Shown here one piece after another: positions 8,747-18,573 of a DNA stretch of 64,000 bases. The position numbers and the translations under genes were made by a program. Numbering within the stretch: the first letter of the stretch is position 1; each line of letters begins with the position of its first letter. Under the pieces are notes generated by a model, which saw only the letters and a list, made by a program, of their open reading frames with translations, was not told the DNA's origin and searched no databases. Origin of the DNA: Chloroflexi bacterium OLB13 (GTDB lineage Bacteria; Chloroflexota; Anaerolineae; Aggregatilineales; Phototrophicaceae). The stretch covers positions 97,849 through 161,848 of the forward strand of contig JZRA01000142.1 in assembly GCA_001567485.1 (NCBI GenBank), given 5' to 3'.

Positions 8747-10447
8747 CTACCCCTTAGGCAGCGTGAACCAGAACGTGCTGCCTTTACCCAGCTCGCTTTC
8801 CACGCCGAGGTGGCCGCCGAGCTTGGTCACCATACGCTGCACGATAGATAGTCCGATGCCCAACCCGCGCTCGTCGCTGGAGTTCGGCCGCGTGAACAGC
8901 GCGAAAATGCGCGCCTTGTCCTCCGGCGCGATGCCGAGGCCGTTGTCCTCCACCTCGTAACGCACGCGGTCGCCTTCCGGCTTGGCGCGGATATAAATGC
9001 GCAGATCGCGCTGGTCGTCGCGGTATTTGAGCGCGTTGCTGATCAGGTTGGCGAATACCTCGGTCATCCACTGCGGATGCCCCATCGCCGGGGGCAGATC
9101 GCCCTCGATGACGATGCTATCGCGGCTGTCGCCGAAGCGCTCCAACGTGCGCTGAACGACGGCGTTGACATCGACCTTCTCAACTTTAGCCTTGGCGTCG
9201 CGCAGAATCGCCAGCTTGAGTAGATCCTCGATCATTTCCAGCAGCGCATCGACCATCTTGGGAATCATCGACAGCATGCGCCGGCCGTTAGACGTGAGGT
9301 TCTCGTCTTGCAGCAGATCGGCATAACCGACGATGATCGCGAGCGGAGACTTTAAGTCGTGGGCAATCGTATGATTAAAGGCGAGCAGTTCGCTGTTGAC
9401 CTCTTCCAGCGAGCGCGTGTACTTGTGCAGCGCGGCCTCCGCTTGTGTGCGCTGTCGTAGATACAGAACCAGCATCACCGTAATGCTGAGGACGATCAGG
9501 AATCCGAGCAGTCCGCTGTTCTGCGCCTCAGCCCACAACCCTTCTTCGGACACCACAAACATCAGATCCCACGTCCGGCCAGCCACCACGACCGACTCGG
9601 TGCTGCTGCACGCGCCGAACGCGCTTTCGCGCATGTCCGCCGGGGCCGTCTCGAACAGCGTCACGTCCGGCACATCGGCGTCATGAATGGCGACCGCCAT
9701 GCCGGGTATGTCGACACGATTGAAGGCGAAGGCAAAGAAGTCGCTCGCCTGTAAGACGAGGATGACGAAACCCCGCAAGGCATCCAGCCGTTCGGAGTCA
9801 GTCGCTGGTTGAGGACTCTGCGCATAGATCGGTTGGTAGATGTAGATCGTGTACGGCTCGTCCGTCCCGAACCGCGTCGGCGGAGATGCGGCCACCGTCC
9901 CACGACGCGCGATGTCTAGAAGCATGGCGTAGCGGGCTTCATCGGCGCCGAGATCCATGCCGACGACGCCCTCAGGATTGTCCATCGGCGCTCGGAAGTA
10001 GATCGGGAAGTACGCGTCTCGCTCTGCGGCGCGCACAACCGCCCCATCGTCATCGCGCTCAACGATCTGGAAGTCCGGCGCATAGTCTTCACGGCCCGCC
10101 GCTTCAAAATCCGCACGCTCACCGGCAACCACGTATGGCACCCATTGGATACGCAGTGCCTCAGGATGTGTCCACAGCATCTGCAAGGCGAACGTATCGA
10201 ACGACTTACGGTCGACGTTGAGTGAAGTCGCGTACAGCGCCTGAAACGACTCCAGCACATGCAGCGTGCTTTCGATGCTCTGCTGCACCGACACCGTCAC
10301 CTGCTCGGTGCGGCGTTCGATGCGGGCAACCGCCATCTCGTGCGCCTGCCGGTTCAAGACCTGCATGACGAAAACAGCCAGCACAATCCCGATTGCGCCG
10401 ACGATCAGGTAGCGGACGGTAGGAGAAACCGAACGCGTCACACGCAT
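8747..10447 (-). CDS. CHASE-domain sensor histidine kinase
   Basis: A 566-residue sensor kinase. Transmembrane helix 1 is at about 12-29, followed by an extracellular CHASE domain (about 60-260; FPIYFRAPMDN and GVVGMDLGADEARYAM are typical), a second helix near 310-327, then HisKA with phosphoacceptor H363 in HTIAHDLKSPL. The ATPase domain has the N box (NLISNALKYRD), G1 (DNGLGIAPED) and G2 (RGLGIGLSIVQ). CHASE domains sense small extracellular ligands; the ligand here is unknown. No response regulator is adjacent. The stop of the carboxylase gene lies 6 bases upstream on the same strand, so the two may share a transcript. Confidence 0.9.
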   Translation of the reverse strand: MRVTRSVSPTVRYLIVGAIGIVLAVFVMQVLNRQAHEMAVARIERRTEQVTVSVQQSIESTLHVLESFQALYATSLNVDRKSFDTFALQMLWTHPEALRIQWVPYVVAGERADFEAAGREDYAPDFQIVERDDDGAVVRAAERDAYFPIYFRAPMDNPEGVVGMDLGADEARYAMLLDIARRGTVAASPPTRFGTDEPYTIYIYQPIYAQSPQPATDSERLDALRGFVILVLQASDFFAFAFNRVDIPGMAVAIHDADVPDVTLFETAPADMRESAFGACSSTESVVVAGRTWDLMFVVSEEGLWAEAQNSGLLGFLIVLSITVMLVLYLRQRTQAEAALHKYTRSLEEVNSELLAFNHTIAHDLKSPLAIIVGYADLLQDENLTSNGRRMLSMIPKMVDALLEMIEDLLKLAILRDAKAKVEKVDVNAVVQRTLERFGDSRDSIVIEGDLPPAMGHPQWMTEVFANLISNALKYRDDQRDLRIYIRAKPEGDRVRYEVEDNGLGIAPEDKARIFALFTRPNSSDERGLGIGLSIVQRMVTKLGGHLGVESELGKGSTFWFTLPKG

Positions 10448-10453
10448 GCGCCG

Positions 10454-12067
10454 TTACATCCTGAATACGCCGTAGGTCGTTTCGCCGACCCCGGCATTCA
10501 ACGCCGCGGAGAGCGCCAGCCCCAACACCCGCCGCGTGTGCAGCGGATCGAGGATGCCGTCATCCCACAACCGCGCCGACGAGTAGTACGGGTCTCCCTT
10601 GCTTTCGTAGTCATCGAGGATCGGCTGTTTGAAAGCGGCCTGTTCTTCAGGGGTCATGTCGGGCTGGCCGGCGCGCGCCAGTTGATCGCGCTTGATCGTC
10701 AGCAGCACGTTGGCCGCCTGCTCGCCGCCCATCACCGAGATGCGCGCGTTCGGCCACATCCACAGAAAGCGCGGGCCGTAGGCGCGACCGCACATGCCGT
10801 AGTTGCCCGCCCCGAAACTGCCGCCGATGATCACGGTGAACTTCGGCACGTCGGCGTTGGCGACGGCATGCACCATCTTGGCCCCATCTTTGGCGATGCC
10901 GCCTTGTTCATACGCCTTGCCGACCATAAAGCCGGTGATGTTTTGCAGGAACACCAGCGGAATACGCCGCGTGGTGCATAGTTCGATGAAATGCGTCCCT
11001 TTGAGCGCCGACTCGCTGAACAGCACGCCGTTGTTGGCGACAATCCCGACCGGATACCCCTCGATGTACGCAAAGCCGGTCACCAGCGTCGGGCCATAAC
11101 GCGCCTTGAACTCGCGGAAGCGACTGCCGTCAACCAACCGCGCGATGACTTCGCGCACGTCGTAGGTCTCGCGGAACGAGGTCGGCAGGATTCCGTACAG
11201 GTCTTCAGCGGCGTACAGCGGCGGCTCAGGCGGTTTCACGTCCTGATCGACACGCTTGACGCGGTTGAGATTGGCGACGATCCCGCGCACGATCTCCAGC
11301 GCGTGTTCGTCATCTTCCGCGAAGTGATCGGCCACGCCGGAGATGCGCGTATGCACGTCCGCGCCGCCCAGTTCCTCAGCCGTGACCTCCTCGCCGGTTG
11401 CGGCCTTCACCAGCGGCGGCCCGCCGAGGAAGATCGTCCCCGTGCCTTTGACGATCACCGTCTCGTCACTCATGGCCGGCACGTAGGCCCCGCCGGCTGT
11501 GCAGCTCCCCATCACGCACGCGATCTGCGGGATTTTGGCGGCGCTCATGCGCGCTTGGTTGTAGAAGATGCGGCCGAAATCGTCATGATCGGGGAACACC
11601 TCGTCCTGCATCGGCAGGAACGCCCCGCCGCTGTCGACCAGATAGATGCAGGGGAGGTTGTTCTCAAGCGCGACCTGCTGCGCGCGCAGATGCTTCTTCA
11701 CGGTCATCGGATAGTACGAGCCGCCCTTGACCGTGGCGTCGTTGGCGACGATCAAACATTCGACGCCGCTGATCCGCCCGATGCCGGTGACGATCCCCGC
11801 GGCCGGTGTCTCGTCGGGCGAATACAACTCCCACGCGGCCAACGGCGCGATCTCCAGAAACGGCGATCCGGGATCAAGCAGTTTGTCGATACGCTCGCGC
11901 ACGAGCAGCTTGCCCTGCTCGCGGTGGCGCTGTTGATAACGCGGCCCGCCGCCCTCACTCACCCGGCGCAGACGCTCCTTGAGTTGTTCGGCAAGCGCAC
12001 GGTTATGCGCGGCATTAGTCTCGAATCGCGGGTCGGACGGATTTGCAAGCGTTTCGAGGATTTCCAT
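10454..12067 (-). CDS. mccB: Methylcrotonyl-CoA carboxylase, carboxyltransferase (beta) subunit
   Basis: A 537-residue acyl-CoA carboxylase carboxyltransferase. The segments [48 protein letters not shown] and [18 protein letters not shown] are those of the methylcrotonyl-CoA group rather than propionyl-CoA carboxylase. The reaction carboxylates 3-methylcrotonyl-CoA in leucine breakdown, or geranyl-CoA in the closest alternative. The biotin carboxylase/BCCP alpha subunit is not in this window. ATG at 12067 ([12 protein letters not shown]) matches family starts; an in-frame ATG lies 10 codons upstream. The gene is followed by the histidine kinase. Confidence 0.85.
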   Translation of the reverse strand: MEILETLANPSDPRFETNAAHNRALAEQLKERLRRVSEGGGPRYQQRHREQGKLLVRERIDKLLDPGSPFLEIAPLAAWELYSPDETPAAGIVTGIGRISGVECLIVANDATVKGGSYYPMTVKKHLRAQQVALENNLPCIYLVDSGGAFLPMQDEVFPDHDDFGRIFYNQARMSAAKIPQIACVMGSCTAGGAYVPAMSDETVIVKGTGTIFLGGPPLVKAATGEEVTAEELGGADVHTRISGVADHFAEDDEHALEIVRGIVANLNRVKRVDQDVKPPEPPLYAAEDLYGILPTSFRETYDVREVIARLVDGSRFREFKARYGPTLVTGFAYIEGYPVGIVANNGVLFSESALKGTHFIELCTTRRIPLVFLQNITGFMVGKAYEQGGIAKDGAKMVHAVANADVPKFTVIIGGSFGAGNYGMCGRAYGPRFLWMWPNARISVMGGEQAANVLLTIKRDQLARAGQPDMTPEEQAAFKQPILDDYESKGDPYYSSARLWDDGILDPLHTRRVLGLALSAALNAGVGETTYGVFRM

Positions 12068-12279
12068 GCGTGACCATTCAAGTGGAATAGCTAACAATCA
12101 GAAAAATGACACCCTACGCGCAAGCATACCATAAATGCTGTTCGTAATGATTGGGGATGCAGGTGGTGATTGCCCGCTTTTCATCCCTCCTTCAAACACG
12201 ACGGCGACGTTCGACTGCTAGCGCCAGCGGCCACCTACGCGCTATCTTCTAGCGGCTCTGATTACACTTTGGGGGATTT

Positions 12280-13650
12280 ATGCTTTATGGGATGCTGACG
12301 CTAGAGGAGATGCGCGCCCGCGTCGAACGCGGCGAGATCGAGACCATCGTCCTCGGCTTTACCGATCACTATGGGCGGTTGATGGGCAAACGCTTCGACG
12401 CCGAGTTCTTCCTCGCCAACGCCGAGGACGGCACCCACGGCTGCAACTACCTGCTGATCGTCGACATGGAAATGGAGCCAACACCCGGCTACAAGTACGC
12501 CAACTGGGAGATGGGCTTCGGCGACCTTCATATCGCTCCGGACTTGTCGACCCTGCGCGTCGCCAGTTGGCTCGACAAGACCGCGCTGGTGTTGTGTGAC
12601 GTGGTGGACGACAAGGCGCACGATTACGTGCCGGTCGCGCCGCGCTCGATCTTGCGCCGGCAGATCGCGCGCACGGCGGAACTGGGCTACACCGCGATGG
12701 CCGCCTCAGAGCTGGAGTTCTTCGCGTTTGACGACAGTTACCGGCAGGCACAGGAAAAGGGATACACCGGCCTTCAGCCGATGGGCTGGTACATCGAGGA
12801 CTATCACATCCTGCAAGGCAGCCGCGAGGAGAAATTCGTCGCTGAGGCGCGCCGTCACCTCAAGCGTTCCGGTATCCCGGTCGAGAACTCCAAAGGCGAA
12901 TGGGGCCACGGTCAGCACGAACTCAACGTGCGCTACGCCGAGAGCCTCGTCATGGCCGACCGGCACGCGATCTTCAAGCAGTGTTTGAAGGAAGTCGCTG
13001 ATGCGCTCGGTTTCAGCGTGACGTTCATGGCGAAGCCATTCGACACACAGGCCGGCTCCAGCGGTCATCTGCACTTCAGCCTGTGGCAGGACGGCCAAAA
13101 CGCATTCAAGGGCGACAAGCCGCTGGGCAGGGTCGCCGGCTCTGACGTCTTCCGCTGGTTCCTCGGCGGATGGATGGCGCACGCCGCCGAGATGATGGTG
13201 TTCTACGCACCGACGATCAACAGTTACAAGCGCTTCATCGACCTGTCATGGGCGCCGACGCGCATCGCGTGGAGCTACGACAATCGCACGGCGGGCTTCC
13301 GCATTCTCAACAGCGGCGCCGGCCCACGCATCGAAAACCGCATCCCCGGCGCAGACTGCAACCCGTACCTCGCTTATGCCGCGTCGCTAGCATCTGGCAT
13401 CGACGGCATCATCAACCGGATCGAGCCACCAGCGATGTTCGATGGCGACATCTACGCCGCGCAGCAGCTTCCGCGCGTCCCGCGTACGCTCGAACACGCG
13501 GTCGAGTTATTCGCGTCCAGCACATTCGCCAAGCAGGCGTTCGGCGCTGATGTCGTCGAGCATTACGCCCACTTCTACACCAAGGAGGTCGAAGCGTACA
13601 ACAAAGCCGTCACCGATTGGGAACGCGCACGCTACTTCGAACGGATCTAG
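12280..13650 (+). CDS. Glutamine synthetase family ligase (PuuA/GlnA-like)
   Basis: A 456-residue GS-fold ligase with ATG after GGGGG at 8 bases. Visible motifs are TDHYGRLMGKR near the N-terminus, the metal-site ELEFFAF, GEWGHGQHELN, SSGHLHFSLW (ammonia/amine and metal pocket) and the C-terminal RIENRIPGADCNPYLAYAA. It lacks the class I adenylylation loop, and resembles the gamma-glutamylpolyamine / gamma-glutamylamide synthetase branch more than true nitrogen-assimilating GlnA. With an SDR and an aldehyde dehydrogenase downstream, a role in gamma-glutamylating an amine for breakdown is plausible. Substrate is not determined by sequence. Confidence 0.8.
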   Translation: MLYGMLTLEEMRARVERGEIETIVLGFTDHYGRLMGKRFDAEFFLANAEDGTHGCNYLLIVDMEMEPTPGYKYANWEMGFGDLHIAPDLSTLRVASWLDKTALVLCDVVDDKAHDYVPVAPRSILRRQIARTAELGYTAMAASELEFFAFDDSYRQAQEKGYTGLQPMGWYIEDYHILQGSREEKFVAEARRHLKRSGIPVENSKGEWGHGQHELNVRYAESLVMADRHAIFKQCLKEVADALGFSVTFMAKPFDTQAGSSGHLHFSLWQDGQNAFKGDKPLGRVAGSDVFRWFLGGWMAHAAEMMVFYAPTINSYKRFIDLSWAPTRIAWSYDNRTAGFRILNSGAGPRIENRIPGADCNPYLAYAASLASGIDGIINRIEPPAMFDGDIYAAQQLPRVPRTLEHAVELFASSTFAKQAFGADVVEHYAHFYTKEVEAYNKAVTDWERARYFERI

Positions 13651-13811
13651 ATTCCTTGGGGCGCTGCCCTACTCTCCGCCAGAAGGCATACGCCCACTGG
13701 ACTCCCTCACCGCGAATGTGGCACGCAAGTGTGCCCAATTGGCAAGGATGGGGTCAAGGGGTGTAGACCTCTTGCAGCGGTGTGAAGGTAAAGCCTCCGA
13801 AGAGGTGTATT

Positions 13812-14330
13812 ATGAACACCACGCAGCGGGTACGCCGAATGGGCAGGACATGGGCAGTCTTCGGTCTGCTCATGGTGGCGCTGCACGTCGCCTTGATTGC
13901 AGCGTGGGTGGCGTTCGACCCGGCGCAGACGCGATCGGTCGGCACGATCATCGTGCTGGTGGTCGTATACTTGGGCGTTTTGGCGGTGCTGGTGATAGGG
14001 TTCGCGTCCGCGTTGGGACAGGCATCACTGCCGGTCGAATACCGCGAGGCGGCGGCTTCGGGCATCGAACTACAGGCTAGAGTTATCGACGTGCAGCAGA
14101 CGCGCTGGCATTCGAGGCCGGGTGACCCGATAAATTTCGCACCACGCCCTACCCGCCGCGTGTATCAAATCCGGGTACAGGTCACGCCAGAGGACGGCCA
14201 GCCTTACGAAGCGGAACTGACAGAGTGGCTGATCAGCAGCGACGTGCCGAAAGTAGGCGCGACCGTCCCGGTGAAAGTTCATCCGCGCTATCCCGAGGTT
14301 GCCGTTCTTGTGCGTGATCACCGACAATAG
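13812..14330 (+). CDS. Membrane protein with DUF3592-like domain
   Basis: A 172-residue protein of unknown function. Two hydrophobic helices at about 12-34 and 45-67 are followed by a soluble domain with ASGIELQARVIDVQQTR, RVYQIRVQVTPEDG and VPKVGATVPVKVHPRYP, a pattern like DUF3592 and related small beta domains that follow two helices. ATG at 13812 is chosen because GAAGAGGTG lies just upstream; the longer frame at 13782 has no ribosome site. It is transcribed in the same direction as its neighbours, with 161 bases before it and 44 after. Confidence 0.6.
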   Translation: MNTTQRVRRMGRTWAVFGLLMVALHVALIAAWVAFDPAQTRSVGTIIVLVVVYLGVLAVLVIGFASALGQASLPVEYREAAASGIELQARVIDVQQTRWHSRPGDPINFAPRPTRRVYQIRVQVTPEDGQPYEAELTEWLISSDVPKVGATVPVKVHPRYPEVAVLVRDHRQ

Positions 14331-14374
14331 CGCGTGGTCTCGTTTAGAGTTCTCGTCACACTGGAGCACATCTC

Positions 14375-15148
14375 ATGCGGTTGCAAGACAAGGTAGCACT
14401 CATCACCGGCGCCGGCAGCGGCATCGGCTATCACACGGCGCTGCTGTTCGCTCAAGAAGGCGCGGCGGTCGTCGCGGTGGACGTCAACGACGACGGCGGT
14501 CAGCAGACGGTCAAGGAAATCACGGCGGCCGGCGGACGCGCGATCTACGTCCATGCCGACGTCTCCAGCGCGGCCGACTGCGCCGCGATGGTCGAGGCCG
14601 CTGAAACCACCTACGGCAAGCTCAACGTGCTGTTCAACAACGCCGGCATCATGCTCAGCGCGGACGACGACGCGGTCAGCACCGAGGAATCAGTATGGGA
14701 CTTGACGATGGCGGTCAACGTCAAAGGCGTGTTCTTCGGCTGCAAGTACGGCATTCCGGCGCTGCGGCGGGCGGGCGGTGGCAGCATCATCAACACGGCC
14801 TCGTTCGTGGCGCTGCTGGGCGCGGCGACCCCGCAGCTCGCCTACACCGCCAGCAAAGGCGCGGTGCTTTCGATGACCCGCGAGCTGGCGACGATCCACG
14901 CCCGCGAGAACATCCGCGTTAACGCGCTGTGTCCCGGCCCGCTGCGCACCGAACTGCTGATGAAGTTCCTCAACACCGAGGAGAAGAAGCAGCGCCGCCT
15001 CGTGCATATCCCGATGGGCCGCTTCGGCGAGGCGAAAGAGATGGCGTACGCCGCGCTGTATCTCGCATCTGACGAATCGTCCTACGTCACCGGTACCGAG
15101 TTCGTCGTCGACGGCGGCATCACCGCGGCCTACGTCACGCCGCAGTGA
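14375..15148 (+). CDS. Short-chain dehydrogenase/reductase
   Basis: A 257-residue classical SDR. The Rossmann motif TGAGSGIG is at residues 11-18, NNAG follows, and the catalytic residues are S143, Y157 and K161 (YTASK). The PG motif after catalysis (LCPGPLRTELL) and the C-terminal DGGITAAY are standard. Cofactor preference is probably NAD, as an Asp (VAVDVND) ends the second beta strand. The substrate is unknown. It overlaps the aldehyde dehydrogenase start by 4 bases, suggesting that the alcohol or aldehyde it makes or consumes belongs to the same pathway. Confidence 0.88.
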   Translation: MRLQDKVALITGAGSGIGYHTALLFAQEGAAVVAVDVNDDGGQQTVKEITAAGGRAIYVHADVSSAADCAAMVEAAETTYGKLNVLFNNAGIMLSADDDAVSTEESVWDLTMAVNVKGVFFGCKYGIPALRRAGGGSIINTASFVALLGAATPQLAYTASKGAVLSMTRELATIHARENIRVNALCPGPLRTELLMKFLNTEEKKQRRLVHIPMGRFGEAKEMAYAALYLASDESSYVTGTEFVVDGGITAAYVTPQ

Positions 15149-16551
15149 GTGAGACGATGAGCGAGATACAACGCACCTTCACGCCGATTGACGGCTCGCT
15201 GTTCCTTGAGCGCGAGCTGGCCGATGACGCGCACATCGAGGCGGTTTTGACCCGCGCCGAGGCGGCCCAAGCGGGCTGGCGCGCAGCAGCTATCGCTGAC
15301 CGCGCAGCGGCTTGCACGGCGCTGGTCGACTGGGTCGTCGCGCGCAAAGACACGTTCGGCGAGGAGCTGACGCGGCAGATCGGCCGGCCGATTCGCTACA
15401 CACCCAATGAGATCGCTGGCGGCTTCCAAGAACGCGCGCGCTACATGATCGCCGCCGCGCCAGAATCGCTGGCCGACATCGAACCCGCGCCGAAAGAGGG
15501 CTTCCGCCGCTTCATCCGCCGCGAGCCGGTCGGGACGGTGCTGGTGTTAGCCCCGTGGAATTACCCGTGGCTGACGGCGGTCAACGCCGTCATCCCCGCG
15601 CTGATGGCCGGTAACTGCGTGATCCTCAAGCACTCCGACCAGACCCCGCTGGTGGCCGAACGGCTCACCGAGGCGGCGCGCGCGGCAGGGCTGCCCGATG
15701 GGGTGTTCCAGCACGTCCACATGACTCACGATGCCGTGGCCCGCGTGATTCAAGACCCGCGTATCGCGGCCGTCGTGTTCACCGGATCGGTGGCGGGCGG
15801 ACATGCCGTGACGCAGGCGGCCAGCACGCGCTTCATCCGCGTGGCGACCGAGTTGGGCGGCAAAGACCCGGCTTACGTGCGCGCTGACGCCGACCTTGCC
15901 TTCGCTGTCGAGAACGTCATGGACGGCGTGCTGTTCAACTCTGGACAGTCGTGCTGCGCGGTCGAACGCATCTACGTGCATCAAGACGTGTATCAGCAGT
16001 TCGTGGACGGCGCAGTGGCACTCACCCACAGCTATGTGCTGGGCAATCCGCTGGACTCGTCGGTGACGCTCGGCCCGCTGGTGCGCACGCGCGCGGCGGA
16101 GTTTGTGCGCGGGCAGATCGCTGAGGCAGTGGCCCGTGGCGCGCAGGCGCTGATCGACCCGGCGCGTTTCCCGGACGACCGGCCCAATTCGCCCTACCTT
16201 GCGCCACAGATTCTGGTGAACGTCGATCATGCGATGCGTGTGATGACCGAGGAGAGCTTCGGCCCGGTGGTCGGCATCATGCCGGTCAGGGACGATGCCG
16301 AAGCGGTGCGCCTGATGAACGACAGCATCTACGGCCTGACCGCGTCGATCTGGACACGCGACGCCGACACGGCGATTGCCCTTGGCGGACAGATAGAGAC
16401 CGGCACGGTGTATATGAACCGGTGCGACTATCTCGATCCGGCACTGGTATGGACAGGCGTGAAGGACAGCGGGCGCGGCATGTCGCTGTCGGTGCTGGGC
16501 TACGAACATTTCACGCAGCCCAAATCGTATCACTTGCGAATCGCCACATAA
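15145..16551 (+). CDS. NAD(P)-dependent aldehyde dehydrogenase
   Basis: A 468-residue ALDH-superfamily protein. Catalytic residues are present: N139 in APWNYPW, E236 in ATELGGKDP, and C270 in NSGQSCCAVERI. The C-terminal TEESFGPVVGIMP and the short end ESKSYHL-like tail (QPKSYHLRIAT) place it near the succinate-semialdehyde type group. The GTG at 15145 overlaps the SDR stop; an ATG 4 codons on is an alternative. With the GS-like ligase and SDR it could oxidise a gamma-glutamyl-aminoaldehyde or related aldehyde. Confidence 0.87.
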   Translation: MSETMSEIQRTFTPIDGSLFLERELADDAHIEAVLTRAEAAQAGWRAAAIADRAAACTALVDWVVARKDTFGEELTRQIGRPIRYTPNEIAGGFQERARYMIAAAPESLADIEPAPKEGFRRFIRREPVGTVLVLAPWNYPWLTAVNAVIPALMAGNCVILKHSDQTPLVAERLTEAARAAGLPDGVFQHVHMTHDAVARVIQDPRIAAVVFTGSVAGGHAVTQAASTRFIRVATELGGKDPAYVRADADLAFAVENVMDGVLFNSGQSCCAVERIYVHQDVYQQFVDGAVALTHSYVLGNPLDSSVTLGPLVRTRAAEFVRGQIAEAVARGAQALIDPARFPDDRPNSPYLAPQILVNVDHAMRVMTEESFGPVVGIMPVRDDAEAVRLMNDSIYGLTASIWTRDADTAIALGGQIETGTVYMNRCDYLDPALVWTGVKDSGRGMSLSVLGYEHFTQPKSYHLRIAT

Positions 16552-16595
16552 GCGTATAGTTGTGTCATCGCAAATTTGCAGCCGGGGACTCTGCA

Positions 16596-17072
16596 ATGGA
16601 TGCGCTGACGATTCTGTTCTATGGCAACAAGACGTTTCTGGCGGCCCTTGAGGGGCTGAAGCACGATCACTGGTTGACGGGCGGTGTGTGCGGCGTGTGG
16701 TCAGTCAAAGACATCGTCGCGCACATGGCCTGTTATGAACTGCTGATCGGCGATGTGCTCGGCACGTTCACCGGGGCCGCCGAACACCCCATGCTCGACC
16801 GGAAGGCCGCTATGGGCGAGGCGTGGAATGATGCCACTGTAGCCGAACGGCGGCATCTCACCGCACAGGCGGCGCTGGACGAGTATCTCGCGGCGTATGC
16901 GCAGAAGATGGCGCGGGCCGAGGCGGTCGGCGCGGCCAAGCTGGCCGAAGTCGGGACGATCCCGTGGTACGGCGAAAAATACGCGCTGGACGATTACCTC
17001 GTGTATACGGATTACGGCCACAAGCGCGAACATGCCGCGCAGATCATGGTCTTCCGCGACACGCTGAAATAA
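16596..17072 (+). CDS. DinB-superfamily protein
   Basis: A 158-residue four-helix-bundle protein of the DinB/YfiT type. The pattern GVWSVKDIVAHMACYE near residues 30-50 and DYGHKREHAAQIMVF at the C-terminus are the two metal-binding histidine helices of this fold (HxxxE and HxxxH spacing). DinB-like proteins include thiol-dependent transferases and many of unknown role. ATG at 16596 is preferred over an earlier codon at 16560, which would add 12 residues without family similarity. Confidence 0.7.
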   Translation: MDALTILFYGNKTFLAALEGLKHDHWLTGGVCGVWSVKDIVAHMACYELLIGDVLGTFTGAAEHPMLDRKAAMGEAWNDATVAERRHLTAQAALDEYLAAYAQKMARAEAVGAAKLAEVGTIPWYGEKYALDDYLVYTDYGHKREHAAQIMVFRDTLK

Positions 17073-17084
17073 AGGATCGACGCG

Positions 17085-18335
17085 TCAATCGGCAGCCGCG
17101 GCAGCAGGGATGGGCCGGGTGACGCCGCGGTTCTTGATCCCCAACGTCAGGCCGGACGCGACGATGCCCATGACCGCCGCGCTGATGAAGATGAGATGAT
17201 AGTCGCCCAAGTGGTCGCGGAAGAACCCGCCGGCGAAGCTGGCGATCCCCGCGCCGATCATGTGCGCGCAGTAGATCCAGCCGTAGATCGTCCCTAACGA
17301 CCCGCGCCCGAAACGACTCGCCGTGAGGTTGATCGTCGGCGGCACGGTAGCGACCCAGTCGAAGCCGTAGATGATGGTGAACAGCAGCATGCCCTGCATC
17401 TCAAGCACGAACGGCAGCGCCGCGAGGCTGAGCGCGCGGAAGCCGTAATACGTCGCCAGCAGCTTGCGGTTGTCGAAGCGTTCACTGAGCGCGCCGCTGA
17501 TGAGCGACCCGACGATGTTCATCACGCCCATAACAGCGATTGCGCCGGCCATCTCAGCCTCGACGAAACCGTGTTCGAGCGCGTGTGGCAGCAGGTGCGT
17601 GCCGATCATGCCGTTGGTGGTGTAGCCGCACACGAAGAAGCTGCCGGCCAGCAGCCAGAAGTCGCGCGTGCGGATCGCCTCGCGCAGCGGTGTCGTGCGG
17701 CTGTCGGCAAGCGCGGCCGATGCGGATGGCGCCTTGCCCCACGCGGTCGTGCGCGCATCTTCCGGCGAACTGCGCATGAACAGGGCCGCCAGCGCCGCCG
17801 CCGCGATGCCCGCCCCCACCAGCACGAGGATCACGGCGCGCCAGTTGCCGCCTGTGCCGGCCGCGATCAGCGTAGGCGTGAATAAGAACTGCCCAGCCGC
17901 CGACGCCGCGCTGAACAACCCCAGCACCATGCCGCGTCTGACGTTGAACCAGCGCATCGCCACGGTCGCGCCCAGCGTGCCGGCCACCGCGCCCGTGCCG
18001 ATGCCGACCGCGACGCCCCACCACAAATGGAACTGCCAGAGCTGATCCATGGTCAGCATGAGCGCGAGGCCGCTGGTGATCACAGCCAACCCGCCCAGCA
18101 GCACGCGCCTCGGCCCGAAGCGATCCATCAGCACGCCGCCCAACGGCGCCCCGAATCCGAACACGAACAGGCTGATCGCCACTGCGAACGACGTTTCCGA
18201 GCGAGACCAGCCGAATTCGGCCTCAAGCGGAACCAGCACGACGCTCGGCGCAGTGCGGACACCCGCCGACGCCAGCAGGCCGAGAAAGGTAACAAGAGCA
18301 ACGATCCAAGCGTAATGCAGTCGACGCGTGGTCAT
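17085..18335 (-). CDS. MFS transporter (monocarboxylate/OFA-like)
   Basis: A 416-residue protein with about 12 hydrophobic segments. The loop motif DRFGPRRVLLGG after helix 2 is the MFS signature (DRxGRR-like), and SERFDNRKLL is its counterpart in the second half. The pattern of an N-terminal YAWIVALVTF helix followed by SVVLVPLEAEFGWSRSETS is typical of the oxalate/formate and monocarboxylate group, so an organic acid is the likeliest cargo. It is convergent with the DinB gene and divergent from sucA, with 163 bases between. Confidence 0.82.
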   Translation of the reverse strand: MTTRRLHYAWIVALVTFLGLLASAGVRTAPSVVLVPLEAEFGWSRSETSFAVAISLFVFGFGAPLGGVLMDRFGPRRVLLGGLAVITSGLALMLTMDQLWQFHLWWGVAVGIGTGAVAGTLGATVAMRWFNVRRGMVLGLFSAASAAGQFLFTPTLIAAGTGGNWRAVILVLVGAGIAAAALAALFMRSSPEDARTTAWGKAPSASAALADSRTTPLREAIRTRDFWLLAGSFFVCGYTTNGMIGTHLLPHALEHGFVEAEMAGAIAVMGVMNIVGSLISGALSERFDNRKLLATYYGFRALSLAALPFVLEMQGMLLFTIIYGFDWVATVPPTINLTASRFGRGSLGTIYGWIYCAHMIGAGIASFAGGFFRDHLGDYHLIFISAAVMGIVASGLTLGIKNRGVTRPIPAAAAAD

Positions 18336-18504
18336 GGAAAGCCTATGGACAGCGTGCGTAGGAGCGATGCGTCAACTGTAAGAGTTAAGCGGTGCGCGTC
18401 ACAAGATCCAATTCGGCCCATGGACACCGACAACTTGGCCGCCGTTGTCCCGTGTTAGCTTTGCGTGACATGAGTAAGCCCGCGCAAATTGCGGCACGGT
18501 GAAC

Positions 18505-18510
18505 TATAAT
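18505..18510 (+). promoter_or_regulatory. Candidate -10 box upstream of sucA
   Basis: A perfect TATAAT lies 63 bases before the preferred sucA ATG. I see no good -35 at 17 bases, so only the -10 is claimed. Confidence 0.35.
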
Positions 18511-18573
18511 CTGCGGATAAACGCACGCAGGCTGTCGAAAAATACTTCGGCCGCCCTAGATGGATCAGTCGAA

